Source: Okeania sp. SIO2B3 (GTDB lineage: Bacteria; Cyanobacteriota; Cyanobacteriia; Cyanobacteriales; Microcoleaceae). Taken from it: DNA of 64,000 nucleotides. The stretch's first letter is position 1, and each line of letters opens with the position of its first letter. The stretch is taken from contig NZ_JAAHGH010000001.1 of assembly GCF_010672525.1 (NCBI RefSeq), positions 259,097 to 323,096 on the forward strand, written 5' to 3'. The translations under genes and the position numbers were made by a program. Shown here in pieces: positions 40,552 through 52,707 of this stretch. The notes beneath the pieces are model-generated. The model did no database searches and was not told where the DNA came from. It saw only the letters and a program-made list of their open reading frames with translations.

Positions 40552-43500
40552 TTATTTTTTAATTTCTCCCACACTCCCCATCTCCCCATCCCCCCATCTC
40601 CCCATCTCCCCATCTCCCCTACTCCCCCAGTCAATAAAATGGGGGATTTTAATTATAAATTCTGTGCCTTTTTCTAGAGCAGAAATACATTCTAATTCCC
40701 CCTCGTGGTGTTCAACAATAACTTGATAGCTAATTGCTAAACCTAATCCTGTACCTTGACCCACTGGTTTTGTGGTAAAGAAAGGGTCAAATATTCGCTT
40801 TTGTACTGCTTCACTCATACCCATACCATTGTCAGTTATCCTAATTGTTATTTGATTTTCTGTCTCTATCTCTGTAGTAATAGTAATTTGAGGAAGGGAA
40901 TTGCTTGATTCTTTTCTGATTGGTTGTACTGCATCAATAGCATTACCAATAATATTCATAAATACCTGGTTTAGTTCGCCGGGATAGCATCTTACTTTGG
41001 GTAATTGACCGTAATTTTTAACAATTTTAATTTCCAATTCATGGGGTTTAGCTTTGAGATTATTTTGGAGAATCATTAGAGTAGAATCTATTCCTTCATG
41101 TATATCTACATTCTTAACTTCTGATTCATCAAGGCGAGAAAAATTGCGTAAAGATGCTACAATTTCTTTAATTCGATTAGCCCCTATTTTCATAGAAGTT
41201 AGTATTTTTGGCAAATCTTCAACTAAAAAATCTAAATCTACTTCTTCTATAATATCTGTTACTTCCGGAACAGATTCTGGATAATATTGCTGATATAGTT
41301 TAATGATATTTAATAAGTTTTCAGCATATTCTTGAGTATGGTCTAGATTGCCATAAATAAAGTTAACAGGATTATTAATTTCGTGAGCTACTCCTGCTAC
41401 TAACTGACCTAAAGAAGACATTTTTTCTGTTTGAATTAGTTGGGTTTGAGTCTGTTTTAATTCTTCTAAAGTTTGAGCTAGACGTTGATTTTTTTCGTTT
41501 AATTCTTGGGTGCGTTGCTCTACTTTTTTTTCTAAAGTATCGTAAAGCAAAGCATTTTCTAGAGAAATAGCTGCTTGGGTGGTAATCATTTCTAATAACT
41601 GTAATCTTTCTGGGGTAAATGCACCTGTTGTTAAATTGTTTTCTAAGTAGATAATACCGATAAGTTTACCTTGCTTGATAATAGGAGTACATAATATAGA
41701 TTGAGGTTGCTTTCGTTTGAGATAGGGGTCGTTTACCCATGTTGCTTCTATAGTAGCGTCATCGAATACCTGGAATTGTTGGGTTCGCCACACATAGTTA
41801 ATTAATGCTTGGGGTAACTCTTGAGTTGCTGAAATGGGTATGACCGGACGCTCAAAATTTTGTAAATACTGCTGAGGATCTACAACATGAGTTATTGCTT
41901 CTAGAATTAACTGCTGTTCTTTGAGTAGGATAAGAGCGCATTTTTGGGCACCAGCATTTTCCATCATCAGTCGAATTAATGTTGATAGTAAGTTTTCTAG
42001 TTTTACTTCTCCAGATAGAGTTTGATAAGTTTTGAGTACAGTTGATAGATCGAGGATATTTTCTCTGTTGGTGCTTGGTATCTGGGAAGTTGCCAGGGAG
42101 TCGCTATTTTCAGAGGAGCCAAGAAAAACTGATGTTAGTAGTTGTGGGTAGCGTTTTTCTAAATCTTTGACTTTTGTTAGCGCTCCCCAATTAATATATC
42201 CATAGTAAGCTTCTAACATATAGGTTTTGGCAATTTTGCTTTTACCCCACTCTAGATAGAATTTGGCACAGAGTTCGTTTGCGAGAGCTGCTTCTTGGAT
42301 ATATTTGTTTTCTGTAGCAAGGGCGATCGCTTGTTCGTAAGTTTCTATCGCTTCGAGTTTTTTTCCGAGTATTCTTTGTTTTTCTGCTGTTATTAAATAA
42401 TATTTATGGGAGTGGTTTGTTGGTGCGTGTTTTGCCCAAAACTTCATTTTTTCTTGATTAGCAGTTACTTCTTCTAGTATGTGCTTTAGTTGTTTAGTTT
42501 CTGCATCTGAGTAATAAGCTAATTTAGCTAGTGAGCTATAAAAGTAATATACAGGAAAATAAAATAACCCAGTTACACCGTTAACATATTCTTCTGCTAG
42601 AATTGCATAATCTTTTGAGCTTTGAAAATTTCCCAAGAAATAGGACAGAATTAATTTATTGAAGTAAATTTGAAATAAAGCATAGCGGTCGTTAATATTT
42701 TCATAGAAAGGAATAAATTTTGTCTCATTAAAAGCACTGCCTGATAATAATTCAGGATTTTCTGTCTCCCCAAGTAAATTCAGTACAGCTTGATGATAAA
42801 TCTGATTATAATAATAATTATTTTTTTGTTTAAGCTGCTTTAGAGAATTGCTATAATTTGCTATTTCTGACTCTAGTTTATTTAGAGATATACCTGCTAA
42901 GTAAGAGTAACCACAGTAGTGAAGAATGCTATAAGCAGCATACTCTAAATCTCCTGTTTCTAAACCAATTTTATAAGCTTCAAGCAAATAAGGAAAAATT
43001 TCTTGAACATGATTTTTCCAATGTTCTATGGCATTGTAAACCACTTGAAATACTTTCGTTTTGAGGTGTTTACTATGAAATTTTTCGAGCAACTCACAGG
43101 CAAGTCTACCAAACTGATATCCTATATCTATCTCTTGTTCTACACTACATAAAAGTAAACCATAATTGGCACAAAAAAAAGCAAATAATGGAGAAATACC
43201 TACTTGTAAAGATAGATCAATTGGTTCACATATAATCAGTGGTAATAGTTCTGGTTTACCAACAAATGTCAAAGAAAAAATTGATGATAAAATCTGCATT
43301 GCTGCTAATTTTTGTTGGTCTTGTATCAATGGTAAATTAATCAGTTCATCAATATTTTTTCCTTTCAATTTATCCTTAGTTGTTTGCAAGCATTTTTGAA
43401 TATATGATTGAGTTGGATTTTTGGGAAAGCTAATACCAAGAAGTTCTAAAACAGATAAACTAATAGTTAAAGCTTCTTGTAGTTTACTTAGAGCAATGTA

Positions 43501-46065
43501 GGCTTGTATTTTAATTTCATAGATGTTGACTTTATCCAAGAGATTATTAGCTTTTTCTAATACAATATCAACTAACTTCTCCATTTCTTCAAAATCACCA
43601 TTCAAGTAGGTAGCTTCTGCTCCTTCTTCATATAATGTCAATGTTAGTTGATATTGAGTTGACCAACTATTTTCAGTTAGTAGATTTATCCCTGTATTAA
43701 AATAAGATATTGCTGTTTTATAAGCAGTAGAAACTTTAGCCTTAATTCCAGCTTTTAAATTTAAACTTGCTAATTCTTCCCTAGCTTCTGCTTCTGTAAT
43801 TAATTCCACACCATAATTGAGTTGATTGACAATTTCAAATATTTTTTCTTCTAGTTGGTCATCCGCCGTACTATTTAAGAGTAATCTGCCAATTTTCAGA
43901 TGAATCTCTTGTTTTTTCTGTTGTGGAATTAGACTATAAGCTGCTTGTTGAACCCGGTCGTGGAGAAAATGATAAATTGGTGTTTGTAAATCGGTTATTT
44001 CAGGCAAACGATCGTCATTTTCTCCCTGATAAAATTTATAGGTTTCGTCCTCTGGCAAAATCAATCCTTCTGATAAAGCATTCCACAAAATCAACGCAGT
44101 TTCTGACAGATGTTTTTCAGAAACAATAGATAGAGTTTTTAAATCAAACTTGTTACTAATACAAGCTGCTAATTGCAATATTTCCTGAGTTGAAGGGAGT
44201 AATTTTTGTATTTGGGCAGCCATTAATTCTATTACATCTCCCCTTGCTGCCAAAGTTTTAATTTCTGGCAAGTTGAACAACCATTTATCCTGTTGATAAT
44301 TATAAAAAATTAATCCTTCTTTGTGGAGAGACTTGATAAACTGATTGCTAAAAAAAGGATTACCTTGAGTTTTTTGATAAATTTGTTCGGTAAGTAGTAG
44401 TGATTCCTGTGGAGAATAATTGACAGTATCAGCCACTAAATTATTGAGTGCCCACTGACTCAAAGGAGTGAGAATAATTTGATTAACAACAGCACCTATT
44501 TCTTTGATTTCCTCAACAGTTAATATCAAAGGATGTCCAGAATTTACTTCATTATCTCGATAAGCTCCTATCAGTAATAAATAGTTAATGTCAACTTTTT
44601 CCATTACCAACTTCATCAACTTCAACGAAGCTAAATCTGCCCATTGTAAGTCATCAAGAAATATTACTAAAGGATGTTCAGCTTGAGCAAATACAGAGAT
44701 AAAATTTGAGAATAATAAATTGAAGCGATTTTCTGCTGCACTTGGAGATAGTTCCGTGGCCAGGGGTTGTTTGCCAATCAATAATTCTAATTCGGGAATT
44801 ACATCAATTATAGCTTGTGCTTCTTCTCCTAATACTTGTTGTAATTCAGTAGCGATCGCCTGTAACTTTTCTTCTGGTTCGCTTAAAATTTGCTTAATCA
44901 ATTCTTGAAAGGCATTTAACCAAGCATAAAATGGAATATTTCGTTGAAATTGGTCAAACTTTCCAGAAATAAAATAACCTCGTTTATTGAGGATAGGTTT
45001 GTGAATTTCATTAACTAACGCTGATTTTCCAATACCAGAAAATCCCCCGACCAACATCAGTTCTATTTTAGATTTATTTTTGTTACAAATGCGGTTAAAA
45101 GCTGTTAGTAATATCTCGATTTCTTGTCCTCGCCCATAAAGTTTTTCCGGTATAATTAAGCAGTTGTTATTATCTTTTTCTCCCAAGTCAAATAATCTGA
45201 TTTTTCCAGTACTTTCCCACTCAGATTGACATCTTTCTAGATCGTGGCGCAATCCTGCTGTTGTTTGATAACGTTCTTCTGGTATTTTTGTCATCAATTT
45301 CAGCACAATAGCATTGAGAGCTGCTGGTAATTTTGGATTTAGCTTAATTATAGATTGTGGTTGACGAGCAATGTGAAAATGAACTAATTCTATAGGATCT
45401 GTTGATTGAAAAGGGAGTCTTCCAGTCAATAATTCATAAAATGTAATTCCCAACGAGTAAAAATCACTGCGATAATCAATACCTCGATTCATCCGCCCAG
45501 TTTGTTCGGGAGACATATAGGCAAGAGTACCTTCAAGAGTATGAGGATTGCGTATTTCTGGAGTCTCTTTAGGTAACTTAGTAGTACTACTAAAATCAAT
45601 TATTTGGATTTGTTTAGTTTGGGGATTAATAATAATATTATGAGGTTTAATATCTTTATGAATAATCTGATGTTGGTGTAATATTTCTAGTGAATTAACT
45701 ATTTGCAGAGCAATGTGAAAAAATTGATTAATGTATGTAGAAAAGCTGTTGAAATTAGAAGTATTTTGATTGTTGATAAATTGATTTAGAGAGATACCCC
45801 CAAAATCTTCCATTACTAATATTAAACGTTGCTCAAATTTTTCCAGAGCAAGCATTTTTACTATTCCTGGAAAATTCAAATTTTTGATAAGTGTGTAAGC
45901 ATTGCGATATCTAGTCAATTCGTTGAAATTAGGATAGGGATGATGCGACAGCTTCAGGATGACTGGTTTTTGGTATGACTTTCCCTTAGCACGATGAACA
46001 ACAGTGCGATCGCTGACGTATATTTTTTCTACGAGTTCATAGTTAAGTATTTTGTGCATCAGCAA
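40552..46065 (-). CDS. HstK-type Ser/Thr kinase - AAA ATPase - GAF - histidine kinase
   Basis: 1837 aa from ATG 46065. Residues 1-275: Ser/Thr kinase (VILKLSHHP, catalytic HKDIKPHN, IDFSSTT in the DFG place). About 305-620: AAA_16-type ATPase (GGFSGIGKSALVNEI, LVIFLDDLQWAD). About 690-1290: TPR-like helical repeats. About 1340-1490: GAF sensor. About 1505-1560: coiled coil. Then HisKA with AHEINNP, and HATPase with NAIDAV, DNGMGM and GTGLGLAIS. This multi-domain plan is that of cyanobacterial HstK kinases. The last 26 residues (RGDGEMGRWGDGEMG) are coded by microsatellite DNA. It likely links ligand sensing to phosphorelay; targets unknown. Confidence 0.9.
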   Translation of the reverse strand: MLMHKILNYELVEKIYVSDRTVVHRAKGKSYQKPVILKLSHHPYPNFNELTRYRNAYTLIKNLNFPGIVKMLALEKFEQRLILVMEDFGGISLNQFINNQNTSNFNSFSTYINQFFHIALQIVNSLEILHQHQIIHKDIKPHNIIINPQTKQIQIIDFSSTTKLPKETPEIRNPHTLEGTLAYMSPEQTGRMNRGIDYRSDFYSLGITFYELLTGRLPFQSTDPIELVHFHIARQPQSIIKLNPKLPAALNAIVLKLMTKIPEERYQTTAGLRHDLERCQSEWESTGKIRLFDLGEKDNNNCLIIPEKLYGRGQEIEILLTAFNRICNKNKSKIELMLVGGFSGIGKSALVNEIHKPILNKRGYFISGKFDQFQRNIPFYAWLNAFQELIKQILSEPEEKLQAIATELQQVLGEEAQAIIDVIPELELLIGKQPLATELSPSAAENRFNLLFSNFISVFAQAEHPLVIFLDDLQWADLASLKLMKLVMEKVDINYLLLIGAYRDNEVNSGHPLILTVEEIKEIGAVVNQIILTPLSQWALNNLVADTVNYSPQESLLLTEQIYQKTQGNPFFSNQFIKSLHKEGLIFYNYQQDKWLFNLPEIKTLAARGDVIELMAAQIQKLLPSTQEILQLAACISNKFDLKTLSIVSEKHLSETALILWNALSEGLILPEDETYKFYQGENDDRLPEITDLQTPIYHFLHDRVQQAAYSLIPQQKKQEIHLKIGRLLLNSTADDQLEEKIFEIVNQLNYGVELITEAEAREELASLNLKAGIKAKVSTAYKTAISYFNTGINLLTENSWSTQYQLTLTLYEEGAEATYLNGDFEEMEKLVDIVLEKANNLLDKVNIYEIKIQAYIALSKLQEALTISLSVLELLGISFPKNPTQSYIQKCLQTTKDKLKGKNIDELINLPLIQDQQKLAAMQILSSIFSLTFVGKPELLPLIICEPIDLSLQVGISPLFAFFCANYGLLLCSVEQEIDIGYQFGRLACELLEKFHSKHLKTKVFQVVYNAIEHWKNHVQEIFPYLLEAYKIGLETGDLEYAAYSILHYCGYSYLAGISLNKLESEIANYSNSLKQLKQKNNYYYNQIYHQAVLNLLGETENPELLSGSAFNETKFIPFYENINDRYALFQIYFNKLILSYFLGNFQSSKDYAILAEEYVNGVTGLFYFPVYYFYSSLAKLAYYSDAETKQLKHILEEVTANQEKMKFWAKHAPTNHSHKYYLITAEKQRILGKKLEAIETYEQAIALATENKYIQEAALANELCAKFYLEWGKSKIAKTYMLEAYYGYINWGALTKVKDLEKRYPQLLTSVFLGSSENSDSLATSQIPSTNRENILDLSTVLKTYQTLSGEVKLENLLSTLIRLMMENAGAQKCALILLKEQQLILEAITHVVDPQQYLQNFERPVIPISATQELPQALINYVWRTQQFQVFDDATIEATWVNDPYLKRKQPQSILCTPIIKQGKLIGIIYLENNLTTGAFTPERLQLLEMITTQAAISLENALLYDTLEKKVEQRTQELNEKNQRLAQTLEELKQTQTQLIQTEKMSSLGQLVAGVAHEINNPVNFIYGNLDHTQEYAENLLNIIKLYQQYYPESVPEVTDIIEEVDLDFLVEDLPKILTSMKIGANRIKEIVASLRNFSRLDESEVKNVDIHEGIDSTLMILQNNLKAKPHELEIKIVKNYGQLPKVRCYPGELNQVFMNIIGNAIDAVQPIRKESSNSLPQITITTEIETENQITIRITDNGMGMSEAVQKRIFDPFFTTKPVGQGTGLGLAISYQVIVEHHEGELECISALEKGTEFIIKIPHFIDWGSRGDGEMGRWGDGEMGSVGEIKK

Positions 46066-46390
46066 ACCCTAAATTTTTAATAAATATCCTATAGTATTAT
46101 ACCATTTTGAAAAAAGAATGTTACAAGTAGTAAGCAGTATTAAAATAATTTATAGGAAATATTATTGGACGAAAAAGATAAATTACTACTATAAGGTTTC
46201 AGGAAACCGAAAAATTATGAAAAATGACTGCCAGAATCATAAAACCCAGATGGGTATTGAACTTGTAGCTTGTTAAATAGATACCAAATGGCTTCTATAC
46301 AGTTATCGCAATCTTTACTTCCATTCAATGCACATATAAAATGTCGGAATATCCCAAGATTTTTCCCACTCTCATTCTTCCTTTCTAGTG

Positions 46391-46974
46391 ATATCATGTC
46401 CGTTGGGGCGCGTTTGTGTAAACCCAAGAGTGAATATAGCAATGTGCGCTGGCATATTTACAAATTACAAGAACTGTCCAATAGCTAAAAGCCTTATATT
46501 ATCGGTTTTTTATTCCCCCTTCCGGAGCTGTTGCCTCACAGGAGTGCGCATTCCGCAAGCGAGCTGGCGTCGTCGCGGGGTCGCACCGCTGTTGCCAGAT
46601 GAGCTGTTGCCTGCGCACAGCGCTATATCTGGAAATTTAAGTTTTTTTCTTGCTCTTAAGCATTCCTGCTTCTTTCCTCTTCCTTCTTCCCTCTTCCTTC
46701 TTGCTTCTTCCTTACCTTAGCTATACAATACCGATGCTACCGGACATGATATGACTCCTGAATTATACGATCGCTAATTATCCAGATACTAATATCATGT
46801 TCGGTTGAATACTTACACTTTGGAGGAAGGAAGGCAGAAGGCAGCGGGAGCTGGAGGCAGAAGCGGTGCGACCCCGCGTCGGCGTCAGCTCGCTTGCGGA
46901 ATGCGCACCAAGAGAGGGAAGAAAGGGTTAAAAGGGATCAAGTTTTTTTATAACTGATTATCCGAACATGATAT
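46391..46974. mobile_element. Two adjacent MITE-like elements, TIR ATATCATGTYCGG
   Basis: Unit 1 runs from ATATCATGTCCG (46391-46402) to CGGACATGATAT (46741-46752). Unit 2 runs from ATATCATGTTCGG (46792-46804) to CCGAACATGATAT (46962-46974). Neither has a transposase. Inside unit 1 is a longer repeat (46440-46630) that recurs at 54209-54440, and inside unit 2 a reversed piece of it (GCGGTGCGACCCCGCG). The remaining parts of the 46066-47061 gap show no gene. Confidence 0.65.
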
Positions 46975-47061
46975 AAGATACTATATGAGATCAAATCCGT
47001 TTAATTCGGTATAAAAAAATGTTCCATCTGACCGCCATTGCCAAATCTTTCTTGACCTCCC

Positions 47062-50000
47062 CTACTCCCCTACTCCCCTACTCCCTATTTCTTGGTTTAA
47101 CTCTTCTTGAACTCGTTCCCATTCAGTTTCAACTAGAGAAAGAATTTCAAGAGCTTTTTTTAAATTAAAATCTGCTCCAGACTCAATCACAGCACGAGTC
47201 ATGTGCTCTAATTCTTGACACAATTGAGAAAAATTAATTGCTCCTAGTAAAGCACTACTAGACTTCAGAGTATGAGAAGCTCCTTTTAATGCAGTATAAT
47301 CATGTTTTTTGATAGATTTCCTCATAATATCCATGTGCTTATTACCATCAACAAGATAGTCTTGTATCAAAATAATTAGAGTATCTGGTTCATCATCATA
47401 AAGATTGCGGAAATCTTCTAAAGTTTTGGGATTTATCGCTGATTTTTTCTCATCTTCTGCTTCTAATATATTCTCCAATAAATCTAAATCTGTAGCTATA
47501 GCTCGATCGCTTTCTGGTGAATTCTCTAAATCAATTAAATTTTCGTCAACTGCTGCCAATTCTTGTAAACCTGCTTGAGAAATAAGCTTGATTTCATCAT
47601 CATTACTGGGAAGCAAACTACTACTTGACCCTGGAGTGGGAAATGTATTCTTAACTAATGCTGCTTCCTCCAACTGAAAGTTGGATTTTACTTTACCGTT
47701 GATAAATTTCTGCTGCTTATAAGTAACTGGTTTCTTCGGAGGATCTCTTTTGACCAATGCTGAATCATTTCTAGACGTTGATTTCTCCTTTCGTATTGGC
47801 AACTTGCACCTGTTGAGAGCTTCCACTAATTGATCGCGACGAATTGGTTTGGTCACATAATCATCCATACCAGCATTGAGACATTTATCACGATCGCCCT
47901 GCATAGCATTAGCTGTCATCGCAATTATCCAAGGACGTTTTTCTTCTGGATAATCTTGATGAATACGACGAGTGGTCTCTATCCCATCCATCTCTGGCAT
48001 CTGTACATCCATTAAGATCACATCATAGGGTACTCGCTTGAGAACCTCTAAAACTTCTATTCCATTAGCAGCTACATCTGCACGATAACCGATTCTTTCT
48101 AGTAAGTGTATTGCTACTTTCTGATTAATTACATTATCTTCTGCTAACAAGATACGGAGATGAGAGCGATCGCTACTTCTCTCGCTAAACTTTTGAAAAT
48201 ATTTCAGACCTAAACTAGGAGTTTTTGTACTAACTGTTGCATCTGCTGTAGTACCAAATACTTGCAATAAAACATTATAAAATTGAGACTGTTTCACTGG
48301 TTTATTCAAAAAACCAGCTAAATTAACTTTTGCCTCTTGTAGTTCTCGGAAAATTTCTGCCTTGCCGAGATAAGTAAACATTAATAAGGGCAAAGATAAC
48401 AAACTATTTTGCTTGGCATTTTGTTCAGCTTCCAACTTCCGAATCTTTCTCACTAATGTCAACCCATCCATATCTGAAAGATTCATAGCAATAATTCCTA
48501 TATCAAAATCTCTTCTCTGGTTCAACCAGCTCAAAGCTTTTGTACCAGAATCAGCAATTATAGGTATCATTTCCCATGAATTAACTTGTTGTTTTATTAC
48601 CTCTTGATTAACAAGATGACTTTCCACAACTAATAATTTTTTACCTTTTAAGAAACTATCAATTCCTTCAGAAGAAGGAACTGTAATTGCTGCGGCTTGA
48701 ATCGTAAAATAAAAGGTTGAACCTCTATTAACTTTTTCAGGTTTAACAAAGTAAGGAGGTGGAGAACCTGCTATATTTACTAGAGATTCATTAGTATTTG
48801 AATTGGCAATATTTACTTCGTTTTCTCGGTTATTCTCATTAGTTTTTGACTGAATATTTTCCCTATTTTCTTCTGTCAATTCATCTATTTCTTTCTGCTG
48901 AGAAATCACCCACATTTTACCGCCCATCATTTCACTTAAACGTTGACTAATGGCTAATCCTAAACCTGTACCACCATATTGTCTAGTTGTAGAAGCATCT
49001 ACTTGGGAAAAAGCTTTAAACAAGCGGTACATGCGGTCTCGAGGAATACCAATACCTGTATCTTTCACCGCAAACTGAATGTCATAAGTACCTGTGATTT
49101 TACTAGGAGCTTCACAATTAGATATTTGCTCGTAATCTATATCTTCTAATCGATCATTTTGACTAACTTTTCGAGCCGTTACAGAAACAACCACTTCTCC
49201 TTTTTCTGTAAACTTCACAGCATTTCCTAGCAAATTAACCAACACTTGACGCAGCCTTGTTACATCTCCCACAATCATTCCTGGTACAGAATTATCAATT
49301 AAACAAGCAAGCTCTAAATCTTTATGTGCTGCCCTCGGTGCTAATAATTCTAACGCCTCTTCAACACAGTTCCTAATATCCAAAGAACTTTGTTCTAATT
49401 CCAATTTACCAGATTCTATTTTAGTAAAATCAAGAATATCATTAATAATAGTTAAAAGCGCATCTCCACTGGTGCGAATAGTCTCTACAAAATCTCGTTG
49501 TTCTGAAGTTAATTCCATATCTAATAGCAGACTTGTCATCCCAATTACACCATTCATTGGGGTGCGAATTTCATGACTCATCATTGCTAGAAATTCACTC
49601 TTAGCACGGTTTGCTACTTCTGCTGCTTGTCGAGCTTGTTCTAGAGCTTGATTTTGAGCTTCCAACTGTTGTTTATGAGTAACTTCTGACTCTAATATTT
49701 TCGCCTGAGCTAATGTTAACCCTACCTGAGCGGCGACATCTTCTAATAAGTCTATTTCATCCTTAGTCCACTGACGCATATAATCACATTGATGCAAATT
49801 AATAATACCATTTGGCTGTCCTTGATAAGAAGTGCGAACTGCCAACATTGACCTAACATTTAGCCTCCGATACATCGGTGCAGATGATTTTAATAAAGGG
49901 TCTGAAAATATATCTGGAGTAGCGATCGCTTTGTCTTCTGATAATAATGTTTCTGTATGAGAATTGTAAGTAACTACAATATCTAAATCTAAAGTTGATT

Positions 50001-52707
50001 CATAACCAGTTTCCAAATATTCAGCAACACAAGGGAGATGAGGATAAGGTTGAGAAAGATAATTATGAATTGAACAACGGTTGACTCCAAATACTCGCCC
50101 AATTTCGGTAGCAGTAGTCTGAAAAATTTCTTTAGTGTCTAACCTAGAGCGAATTTCTTGAGTAATTTGTTTGAGCAATAAAATATGCTGATATTTTTTC
50201 TGCAAGGTTTCTATAGCATCTTGTCGCAACAATTCGCCACCGATATAAGTCGCCATTAACTTTAAAACTTCTATATCTGTTGAACTCCATTTATTCTTCG
50301 CAAGACGACTGCTAAAACTGAGAGTGCCATACATTCTTCCCAAAACAAAAATTTTAGTGCCAAGATAAGATTCTACGCGACGCACAGTATATGCTGGATG
50401 ATGTCGCCACTGAGAATTTCTCGCAGATCCGATCGCTAGAGGTTTATTGGAGCGCAATACTTCCCGATCGAATGTCTGCTCAATGGCGAAAGCGTCTCCT
50501 TTGGCTATTCCAAATAAGAAATCTTCTGGTAAGTGAGCCGCAATGACCTCATAACGTTCTCCTAAAACTTTTCCTAATAGTCCTATATCCATGCCAAACC
50601 GACGGCATCCCATGTCTAATAATGCAACTATTTTGCTTTCAAAAGAGTTATCTGCGTTAGTAGTAACTTCATATAATTCTCTAATTGCTTTTTCATTAGC
50701 TTGCAAATTTTCTTGGGTTGCTATCCTCGCAGAAATATCGCTAAGGGTACTTACCATACCAGTAATATTGCCTTTGCGGTCTGCTACCAATGTACTATTC
50801 ATTTCTACTGAACAATAATTCCCATTTTTGGTTAACCACTTCAATTGATAGCAACCTGCAACTAATTTTTTATTACTAGCAACCAACTCTATATTTTCAT
50901 TTTCTTGGGTATTCTCTGCTGAAGAATTTAATTTATTTCTATCTTCTGGGTGAATGAACTCTAAATAATTTCTACCTAAGCTATTTTCACAAGTAAAACC
51001 TGTAATTTTTTCCCAGGTCTCATTTAAGAATATTAAATTACCTGTAGCATCAGTTTTCAAAGCTATCTCTTGAATATTATTAATTATTTCTGTGTACTGT
51101 TTGACTTGAGATTTTAGTTTGATTTCTGTTTCTTTAGACTGAGTAATATCTATCAAACTTCCCACCATTCTCACTGGTGTTCCCGATTTCCATAATGCTT
51201 TTCCTCTGTCTATAACCCAGATAAAACTATGATCTTTGCGTTTTATGCGATATTCTATTCGGTAGGATAAAGATTTATTTGCTAAATGTTCTTGAACAGC
51301 TGCACTGACTTTGTTGATATCTTTTGGATGAATTCTATTTAACCATTCATCAATTTTATGGGAAATTTCATCATCTCTATAGCCCAACATTTTTTTCCAC
51401 TGAGATGAGTAAAATATTTCATTTGTTTTGATATTCCAATCCCAAACTCCATCTTGATTTCCTTCAATTGCTATAACTGTACTTTCTTCTGTTTTGAGAT
51501 GAATTTTTTCTAAATTTTCCCGCTCTATAACAGATTGCTTTAGTTTTTCATCATTTTTTTGCAATTGAATAGATGTTTTTTCTATATAATTATGAAAGCG
51601 AATTAATGATTGATATAATGATTTAGGTAAAAGTATTTGTTGAATGATTTTTGTAGTAGTAATAATATTAGTTGTCTGGCCTGTGGGAGCTTGTACAATT
51701 AGAGGCAGCAGATAATAACTTTTTTTCATTAAACCTAAAGCTACTTCTACACTGGCCTGAGAACGGACTAGCATTGGTAAAGTATTACAAACTGTCTCAG
51801 CTTTAGTTTTATTAAAATCTATTTTTAATGCTTGTAATTGTACTATATCTCTACTGCTAATTGTCCCTAATATTTTAGTCGATTTCTGACTTTGATATGG
51901 ATTTTCTTTGGTTTCAGTAATCAGAATATAACTAATATTATGGGTAAACATCAGTTGGGCAATTTGCCGAATTGAGAAAGAAGATGAAGCTTGAATAATT
52001 TGAGATTCAGAGATTTGTTCTAATTGATTAATTTGGATTAAGTTAGTTGGTAAAGTTAAGGATGAGTCAAAGGTTATTTTGTTTGCATTATTGTGAGCTT
52101 CTAATTCTTGTTTTTGGGATGCGACCTTAGTACCATTTTTATTATTAGTACCATTTTTATTAATAGATGCCTCCCCTTGCCTGTTGACTATTAAATTTAG
52201 ACTCTTGTTATTTGTCTGAGGCAGATCGAAGATTAAACTGCGGGTAGTCACTAGGCCAATAAGCTCTTCTGAGTCATTAACAATAGGTAAATGGCTGATT
52301 TGATGCTTTTCTAATATTGCGAGGAGAGCAAAGATATCTGGAATTTCCGATAGTCGGGCTGTTATTATAGATCTAATCATAATTTGAGCAATGGGAAATC
52401 CACTTAGGGAAGCGCTAATAGAAATTAGCTGTACTAAGTCTCGCTCAGTAAATATACCAATGATTGGCCCGAAAGATTGTAGCTTTGTATCTTGAGATTT
52501 GGAGCCATTACTTTGGCTTTGAGATTCTGTAGTGCGATCGCTTTGTGGAGATATTTTTACTACATGAGAAGGAGAGGATGATTCTACAATTAACACACAA
52601 CTTGCACCTGTACTACTCATATAGATAATGACATCTTCTATAGGAGTTTCTGGTGTAGCGGTAAAGGGACTATAATTAATGGCCTGACTGATGGAGGGAA
52701 TAAACAT
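47062..52707 (-). CDS. Hybrid histidine kinase: CBS-PAS-GAF-HK-REC-REC-HPt
   Basis: 1881 aa from ATG 52707. Order: two CBS pairs (about 1-170 and 215-375), two PAS/PAC units (about 415-540 and 545-670), two GAF domains (about 690-850 and 875-1025), HisKA with [15 protein letters not shown] (about 1060), HATPase with NAVKFTEKG and [12 protein letters not shown], then REC1, REC2 ([20 protein letters not shown]) and HPt ([12 protein letters not shown] near 1800). REC1 reads [13 protein letters not shown], with Ala in the phospho-acceptor place, so it is likely inactive. It is soluble. The CBS units may bind adenine nucleotides, coupling energy state to the relay. Its end (SRGVGE) lies in microsatellite DNA. 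Confidence 0.9.
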   Translation of the reverse strand: MFIPSISQAINYSPFTATPETPIEDVIIYMSSTGASCVLIVESSSPSHVVKISPQSDRTTESQSQSNGSKSQDTKLQSFGPIIGIFTERDLVQLISISASLSGFPIAQIMIRSIITARLSEIPDIFALLAILEKHQISHLPIVNDSEELIGLVTTRSLIFDLPQTNNKSLNLIVNRQGEASINKNGTNNKNGTKVASQKQELEAHNNANKITFDSSLTLPTNLIQINQLEQISESQIIQASSSFSIRQIAQLMFTHNISYILITETKENPYQSQKSTKILGTISSRDIVQLQALKIDFNKTKAETVCNTLPMLVRSQASVEVALGLMKKSYYLLPLIVQAPTGQTTNIITTTKIIQQILLPKSLYQSLIRFHNYIEKTSIQLQKNDEKLKQSVIERENLEKIHLKTEESTVIAIEGNQDGVWDWNIKTNEIFYSSQWKKMLGYRDDEISHKIDEWLNRIHPKDINKVSAAVQEHLANKSLSYRIEYRIKRKDHSFIWVIDRGKALWKSGTPVRMVGSLIDITQSKETEIKLKSQVKQYTEIINNIQEIALKTDATGNLIFLNETWEKITGFTCENSLGRNYLEFIHPEDRNKLNSSAENTQENENIELVASNKKLVAGCYQLKWLTKNGNYCSVEMNSTLVADRKGNITGMVSTLSDISARIATQENLQANEKAIRELYEVTTNADNSFESKIVALLDMGCRRFGMDIGLLGKVLGERYEVIAAHLPEDFLFGIAKGDAFAIEQTFDREVLRSNKPLAIGSARNSQWRHHPAYTVRRVESYLGTKIFVLGRMYGTLSFSSRLAKNKWSSTDIEVLKLMATYIGGELLRQDAIETLQKKYQHILLLKQITQEIRSRLDTKEIFQTTATEIGRVFGVNRCSIHNYLSQPYPHLPCVAEYLETGYESTLDLDIVVTYNSHTETLLSEDKAIATPDIFSDPLLKSSAPMYRRLNVRSMLAVRTSYQGQPNGIINLHQCDYMRQWTKDEIDLLEDVAAQVGLTLAQAKILESEVTHKQQLEAQNQALEQARQAAEVANRAKSEFLAMMSHEIRTPMNGVIGMTSLLLDMELTSEQRDFVETIRTSGDALLTIINDILDFTKIESGKLELEQSSLDIRNCVEEALELLAPRAAHKDLELACLIDNSVPGMIVGDVTRLRQVLVNLLGNAVKFTEKGEVVVSVTARKVSQNDRLEDIDYEQISNCEAPSKITGTYDIQFAVKDTGIGIPRDRMYRLFKAFSQVDASTTRQYGGTGLGLAISQRLSEMMGGKMWVISQQKEIDELTEENRENIQSKTNENNRENEVNIANSNTNESLVNIAGSPPPYFVKPEKVNRGSTFYFTIQAAAITVPSSEGIDSFLKGKKLLVVESHLVNQEVIKQQVNSWEMIPIIADSGTKALSWLNQRRDFDIGIIAMNLSDMDGLTLVRKIRKLEAEQNAKQNSLLSLPLLMFTYLGKAEIFRELQEAKVNLAGFLNKPVKQSQFYNVLLQVFGTTADATVSTKTPSLGLKYFQKFSERSSDRSHLRILLAEDNVINQKVAIHLLERIGYRADVAANGIEVLEVLKRVPYDVILMDVQMPEMDGIETTRRIHQDYPEEKRPWIIAMTANAMQGDRDKCLNAGMDDYVTKPIRRDQLVEALNRCKLPIRKEKSTSRNDSALVKRDPPKKPVTYKQQKFINGKVKSNFQLEEAALVKNTFPTPGSSSSLLPSNDDEIKLISQAGLQELAAVDENLIDLENSPESDRAIATDLDLLENILEAEDEKKSAINPKTLEDFRNLYDDEPDTLIILIQDYLVDGNKHMDIMRKSIKKHDYTALKGASHTLKSSSALLGAINFSQLCQELEHMTRAVIESGADFNLKKALEILSLVETEWERVQEELNQEIGSRGVGE

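Noticed and set aside
46388-46720. Plus-strand frame through the MITE-like unit
   Set aside because: It consists of repeat sequence shared with 54.2-54.4 kb, where the frame is broken.
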